Shown here piece by piece: positions 5,052 to 8,107 of a stretch of DNA of 8,107 bases; within the stretch, counting starts at the first letter, position 1; every line of letters begins with the position of its first letter. Made by a program: the position numbers and the translations under genes. The notes under the pieces are model-generated. The model saw nothing but the letters and a program-made list of their open reading frames with translations, did no database searches and had not been told where the DNA came from. The stretch is from NCBI GenBank assembly GCA_902766345.1, contig CACXDK010000005.1:1-8107 (forward strand), read 5' to 3'. Source of the stretch: an uncultured Spirochaetaceae bacterium (GTDB lineage Bacteria > Spirochaetota > Spirochaetia > Treponematales > Treponemataceae).

Positions 5052-6215
5052 TTATTTTTCAAGAACAGAACGTAAAATTGCAAGTCCTTCGTCTATATTC
5101 TTTTTTGAAATGTTTAAAGGAGGTACAAGGCGTAAAGTCTGAGTACCAGCAGTAGAAAACAGCAAACCGTTTTCAAGACATTCCTTTTCCACTTCAACAG
5201 GATTTTTTCCAGTAATTTCAACACCAGTCATAAGACCAAGACCACGAACATCTGTAATGCAAGGCAGATTCCAGCTCTTTATCTGAGAACGCATATAATC
5301 TCCGTTTTCAGTTACATGACCAAGGAAATCTGGAGATGTCAAAGTCTTCAGAACAACACGTGCTGCAGCACATGCCAGAGGGTTTCCTCCAAATGTAGAC
5401 TGATGATCGCCTGCCTGGAACACATCTTTTGCTTTACCACGGAAAAGGCAAGCTCCCATAGGAACACCACCAGCAATGCCTTTAGCCAAAGTTACCACTT
5501 CAGGATTAAACTGCAACTGTTCACTTGCAAGAAGGCTTCCAGTCCTTCCCATGCCAGTCTGAACTTCATCAGCAATAACAATAGCACCTGCAGCACGTGC
5601 AGCAGTAGCAGCAGCCTGAGCCCATTTTGGATCAATAAGGTTTACACCGCCTTCACCCTGTACACACTCTATCATAAGAGCAGCTGTAGTATTGTCAAAA
5701 GCTGTATTGATTGCATCCCAGTCATTTGCCTTGATTGTCCTAAATCCAAGAGGATATGGCTCAAAACATTTTGGGTGGAATTTATCCTGACCTGTAGCCT
5801 TTATAGTTGCAAGAGTACGACCATGGAAAGAATTTTCAAGAGTAATGACAGTCTTGCGCATTGAACCGCCGTTCAACTGACCATATTTGCGGGCAAGCTT
5901 AATTGCAGCTTCGTTTGCCTCAGCACCACTGTTTCCAAAATAAACCCCATCAAAACCAGTTGCATCCAGCAATTCCTTTGCATAAGCAACACCTGTGTCA
6001 CTAAAAAAGTAATTGCATACATGAATCTGATTTTTTGCCTGCTTTGCAATAGCCTTTACAAGAGGCTTGTAATTATGGCCTAAGCAGTTTACGGCAATGC
6101 CAGCAAGAAAATCTATATATTTTTTTCCATTAACATCTTTAAGGACAGAACCTTTTCCTGACTTAAAAGTGACATCAAAAGAACCATAATTATTTACAAC
6201 AGTTTTACTACCCAT
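5052..6215 (-). CDS. argD: Acetylornithine aminotransferase
   Basis: This PLP-dependent class III aminotransferase converts N-acetylglutamate 5-semialdehyde to N2-acetylornithine with glutamate as amino donor, in the cytoplasm. Its 387 residues are full length for ArgD. The family landmarks are in order: NSGAEANEAAIKLARK (95-110, cofactor phosphate loop), SFHGRTLATIKATGQ (129-143), ECVQGEGGV (183-191), ADEVQTGMGRTG (215-226) with D216 for the pyridine nitrogen, LAKGIAGGVPMG (243-254) with K245 as the Schiff-base lysine, and STFGGNPLACAAA (273-285). The C-terminus has LRLVPPLNIS (361-370). ATG 6215 follows the argB stop by 12 nt with AAGGGG 5 nt upstream. Related enzymes include ornithine and succinyldiaminopimelate aminotransferases, but the argJ-argB context favours ArgD; a second role in lysine synthesis cannot be excluded. 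Confidence 0.95.
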   Translation of the reverse strand: MGSKTVVNNYGSFDVTFKSGKGSVLKDVNGKKYIDFLAGIAVNCLGHNYKPLVKAIAKQAKNQIHVCNYFFSDTGVAYAKELLDATGFDGVYFGNSGAEANEAAIKLARKYGQLNGGSMRKTVITLENSFHGRTLATIKATGQDKFHPKCFEPYPLGFRTIKANDWDAINTAFDNTTAALMIECVQGEGGVNLIDPKWAQAAATAARAAGAIVIADEVQTGMGRTGSLLASEQLQFNPEVVTLAKGIAGGVPMGACLFRGKAKDVFQAGDHQSTFGGNPLACAAARVVLKTLTSPDFLGHVTENGDYMRSQIKSWNLPCITDVRGLGLMTGVEITGKNPVEVEKECLENGLLFSTAGTQTLRLVPPLNISKKNIDEGLAILRSVLEK

Positions 6216-6227
6216 AAAAACCCCTTA

Positions 6228-7118
6228 CTAATAAATCATAGTACCAATACCGCGATCACTGAACATCTCTATAAGAAGAGAATGTGGAACACGACCGTCA
6301 ATAATATGAGTACGAGGAACACCGCCATTTCTGGCAAGCATACAGCACTCAATCTTAGGAATCATTCCCCCAGCAATAGTTCCGTCCTTTATATAAGACT
6401 CAACATCATCAATCTTAATGCGTGGAATCAAAGAAGATGGATCATTAACATCTTTTAAGACACCAGGAACATTTGTAAGCTGTACAAATTTTTCTGCATT
6501 CAAAGCAACCGCAATCTTTGCAGCTGCAGTGTCAGCATTAATGTTGTAACGGTTTGTATCTCCGTCTTCGCCAAGCGCAACAGTAGACACAACAGGAATG
6601 AACCCCTGCTGAATGAGCGAGAGGATTATTTCAGGATGAACCTGTGTAACCTCCCCTACAAACCCAAGATCAGCACCATCCTTACTAATCTTCTTGGCAC
6701 GGAGCAAACCAGAATCCACACCGCTCAAACCTACAGCCTTACCGCCCTTCTGCAAAAGGATTCCGACAATATCCTTGTTCAGTTTACCAGTCAAAACCAT
6801 CTGAACAATTTCCATTGTCTCATCATCAGTATATCGTAAGCCGTTTACAAATTTACTTTCTTTGCCAACTCGTTCAAGCATGTGATTAATTTCAGGACCA
6901 CCGCCATGAACAAGAACAACATGAATTCCAATGGTATTAAGAAGAACAATATCTTCCATAACATCAGCTTTGAGTTCTTCATTAAGCATGGCATTTCCGC
7001 CATATTTTACAACAACAATTTTTCCTACCCAATGGCGGAAATATGGCAAAGCCTGAACAAGAACATTTGCCCACTGAGCATTATCAAGTCTTGGATCTAC
7101 AGTATTATTTTCTTCCAT
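6228..7118 (-). CDS. argB: Acetylglutamate kinase, arginine-sensitive type
   Basis: This amino acid kinase phosphorylates the side-chain carboxyl of N-acetylglutamate, the second step to ornithine and usually the controlled one. It has 296 residues, like the hexameric arginine-inhibited enzymes and longer than the arginine-insensitive E. coli form of about 258. The extra N-terminal helix that carries the arginine-sensitive hexamer is present at about 13-30 ([18 protein letters not shown]). Catalytic landmarks are VVKYGGNAM (36-44, K38), HGGGPEIN (71-78), R95 in [22 protein letters not shown] (192-206), LTNVPGVL (214-221) and GGMIPKI (250-256, K255). The C-terminal GIGTMIY is typical of the sensitive type. 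ATG 7118 has AAGGA 7 nt upstream and lies 30 nt after the argJ stop. Feedback control at this enzyme is expected when ArgJ recycles the acetyl group. Confidence 0.96.
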   Translation of the reverse strand: MEENNTVDPRLDNAQWANVLVQALPYFRHWVGKIVVVKYGGNAMLNEELKADVMEDIVLLNTIGIHVVLVHGGGPEINHMLERVGKESKFVNGLRYTDDETMEIVQMVLTGKLNKDIVGILLQKGGKAVGLSGVDSGLLRAKKISKDGADLGFVGEVTQVHPEIILSLIQQGFIPVVSTVALGEDGDTNRYNINADTAAAKIAVALNAEKFVQLTNVPGVLKDVNDPSSLIPRIKIDDVESYIKDGTIAGGMIPKIECCMLARNGGVPRTHIIDGRVPHSLLIEMFSDRGIGTMIY

Positions 7119-7148
7119 AATTACATCCTTAGAACAAAGTCAAAAAAC

Positions 7149-8107
7149 TTATGTTCTGTAATCACCGTTAATCTTGACATAATCGTAAGTCAGATCGCAG
7201 CCCCAAGCAGTTCCGCTTGCATTTCCATCCTTGCACTGTACAAGAATTTCAACAGCTTCCTCGCTCATAATTTCCTTTGCCTTGTCTTCATCAAAGTCAA
7301 GAGGAACACCATCCTTATAAACCTGCACACTGTTTTCCCCATGTACAGTAAAATCATCATTGTTTTCAAAGTATCGCTTTGAACCTTTATTGCTTGTAAA
7401 CCAAATGCTTACTTTTTCAGGTGTAAACTCATAGCCAGAATAGCCCATTGCACACAAAAAACGACCAAAGTTTGCATCGCAGCCAAACATAGCAGCCTTT
7501 ACAAGTGAAGATGAAATAATCTCCTTTGCAAGACCGCGTGCAGTTTCAATATCTTTTGCACCGTTTACATTACATTCAATAAGGCGTGTTGCACCTTCTC
7601 CGTCTGCGGCAATCTTCTTTGCCATTACGGTATTAAGTTTTGTAAGGGCTGCAAGGAATGTATCATAATCTTCCCCTTCCCCTGTAATTTCTGCATTACC
7701 AGCCATACCGTTTGCAAGAATTACAAGAGTGTCATTTGTAGAAGTATCACCGTCTACGCTAACACAGTTATAAGTGCTTTTTATAGATTCCCGCAAAGCC
7801 TTTTCAAGCATTGCAGAAGAAACAGCACAGTCTGTAGTAATAAAGCTGAGCATTGTTCCCAAGTTAATGTGAATCATACCCGAGCCTTTGCACATAGTTC
7901 CAATGTGACAAGTCTTTCCGCCTACAGTAAATTCTAGAGCACATTCCTTGTATTGAGTGTCTGTTGTCATAATGGCAACACGGGCTTCTGCATGGCCTTC
8001 TTTAGAAAGTCCATCTTTAAGAGCCTGAATGTGAGCTTCAATTTTTTCAACAGGAAGCTGCTGACCAATAACACCTGTAGAACAGACAACTACATCATCT
8101 GCACTGG
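7149..8107 (-). CDS. argJ: Bifunctional glutamate N-acetyltransferase / ornithine acetyltransferase ArgJ (5' end beyond window)
   Basis: ArgJ transfers the acetyl group from N-acetylornithine to glutamate, releasing ornithine and recycling acetyl; many members also use acetyl-CoA. The frame stays open from the stop at 7149 to the right edge, so 318 residues are visible and roughly the first 80-90 of about 400 are missing. An ATG at 7970 is internal, because the codons above it read VCSTGVIGQQLP and AEARVAIMTTDTQYK, both ArgJ signatures. The self-cleavage site is KGSGMIHINLGTMLSFITTD. The Thr of GTML (codon 7856-7854) would become the N-terminal nucleophile of the beta chain. Most ArgJ proteins have Ala before this Thr; here it is Gly. 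The beta chain ends in AWGCDLTYDYVKINGDYRT, the expected C-terminus, so the 3' end is intact. It is the first visible gene of the arg operon; argC may lie further upstream, but that is inference. Confidence 0.95.
   Translation of the reverse strand, partial: SADDVVVCSTGVIGQQLPVEKIEAHIQALKDGLSKEGHAEARVAIMTTDTQYKECALEFTVGGKTCHIGTMCKGSGMIHINLGTMLSFITTDCAVSSAMLEKALRESIKSTYNCVSVDGDTSTNDTLVILANGMAGNAEITGEGEDYDTFLAALTKLNTVMAKKIAADGEGATRLIECNVNGAKDIETARGLAKEIISSSLVKAAMFGCDANFGRFLCAMGYSGYEFTPEKVSIWFTSNKGSKRYFENNDDFTVHGENSVQVYKDGVPLDFDEDKAKEIMSEEAVEILVQCKDGNASGTAWGCDLTYDYVKINGDYRT

Noticed and set aside
5316..5864. A 182-codon plus-strand ORF opposite argD
   Set aside because: It is a shadow of the conserved argD frame. 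Its product is rich in Ser, Cys and Thr, as expected from antisense of coding DNA, and it has no ribosome site or family motif.
7149..7970. ArgJ read as a short 273-residue protein starting at ATG 7970
   Set aside because: The frame continues upstream to the window edge with clear ArgJ sequence (VCSTGVIGQQLP, AEARVAIMTTDT), so this ATG codes for an internal Met.

Overview
The window looks like chromosomal DNA of a gut- or environment-type Treponema or a close spirochaete relative. It is AT-rich. Its chemoreceptor lacks a HAMP domain and has the tip sequence IIAFNAELEASSAGE, a style I associate with treponemes. The aromatic and arginine biosynthesis genes argue against a host-restricted pathogen with reduced pathways. 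The genus is an inference from sequence style, not a database match.

Layout, left to right. (1) Positions 1-312, minus strand: the start of a small unrecognised membrane protein that runs off the left edge. (2) 370-1404, minus: aroF, a type I-beta DAHP synthase with an N-terminal ferredoxin-like regulatory domain. (3) 1405-1757: an intergenic region with two divergent promoters. The minus-strand side is a complete apparent ribosome-mediated attenuator for aroF. It has a TTGACA-17-TAATAT promoter, a 34-codon leader ORF with 8 aromatic codons in a run of 9 (4 Tyr, 3 Phe, 1 Trp), a candidate antiterminator arm, and a 9-bp GC-rich terminator hairpin followed by seven U just before the aroF ribosome binding site. 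The plus-strand side is an extended -10 promoter overlapped by a perfect 9-bp inverted repeat. (4) 1758-3518, plus: a methyl-accepting chemotaxis protein with a periplasmic dCache sensor. (5) 3522-8107, minus: an arginine operon transcribed in the order argJ (start beyond the right edge), argB, argD, then a gene for an exported protein of unknown function.

How the genes work together. ArgJ, ArgB and ArgD give three steps of the acetylated ornithine pathway in its cyclic, acetyl-recycling form. ArgB has the N-terminal helix typical of arginine-inhibited N-acetylglutamate kinases, as expected when ArgJ recycles the acetyl group. aroF makes the first committed shikimate-pathway intermediate. It appears to be controlled twice: at the protein by its ferredoxin-like domain and at the RNA by the aromatic-codon leader. 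The chemoreceptor keeps most of a dCache amino-acid-binding signature, so it may sense amino acids or related amines, but this is inference.

The aroF leader is the most notable element. I found no tRNA, rRNA, insertion sequence, CRISPR array or phage signal.
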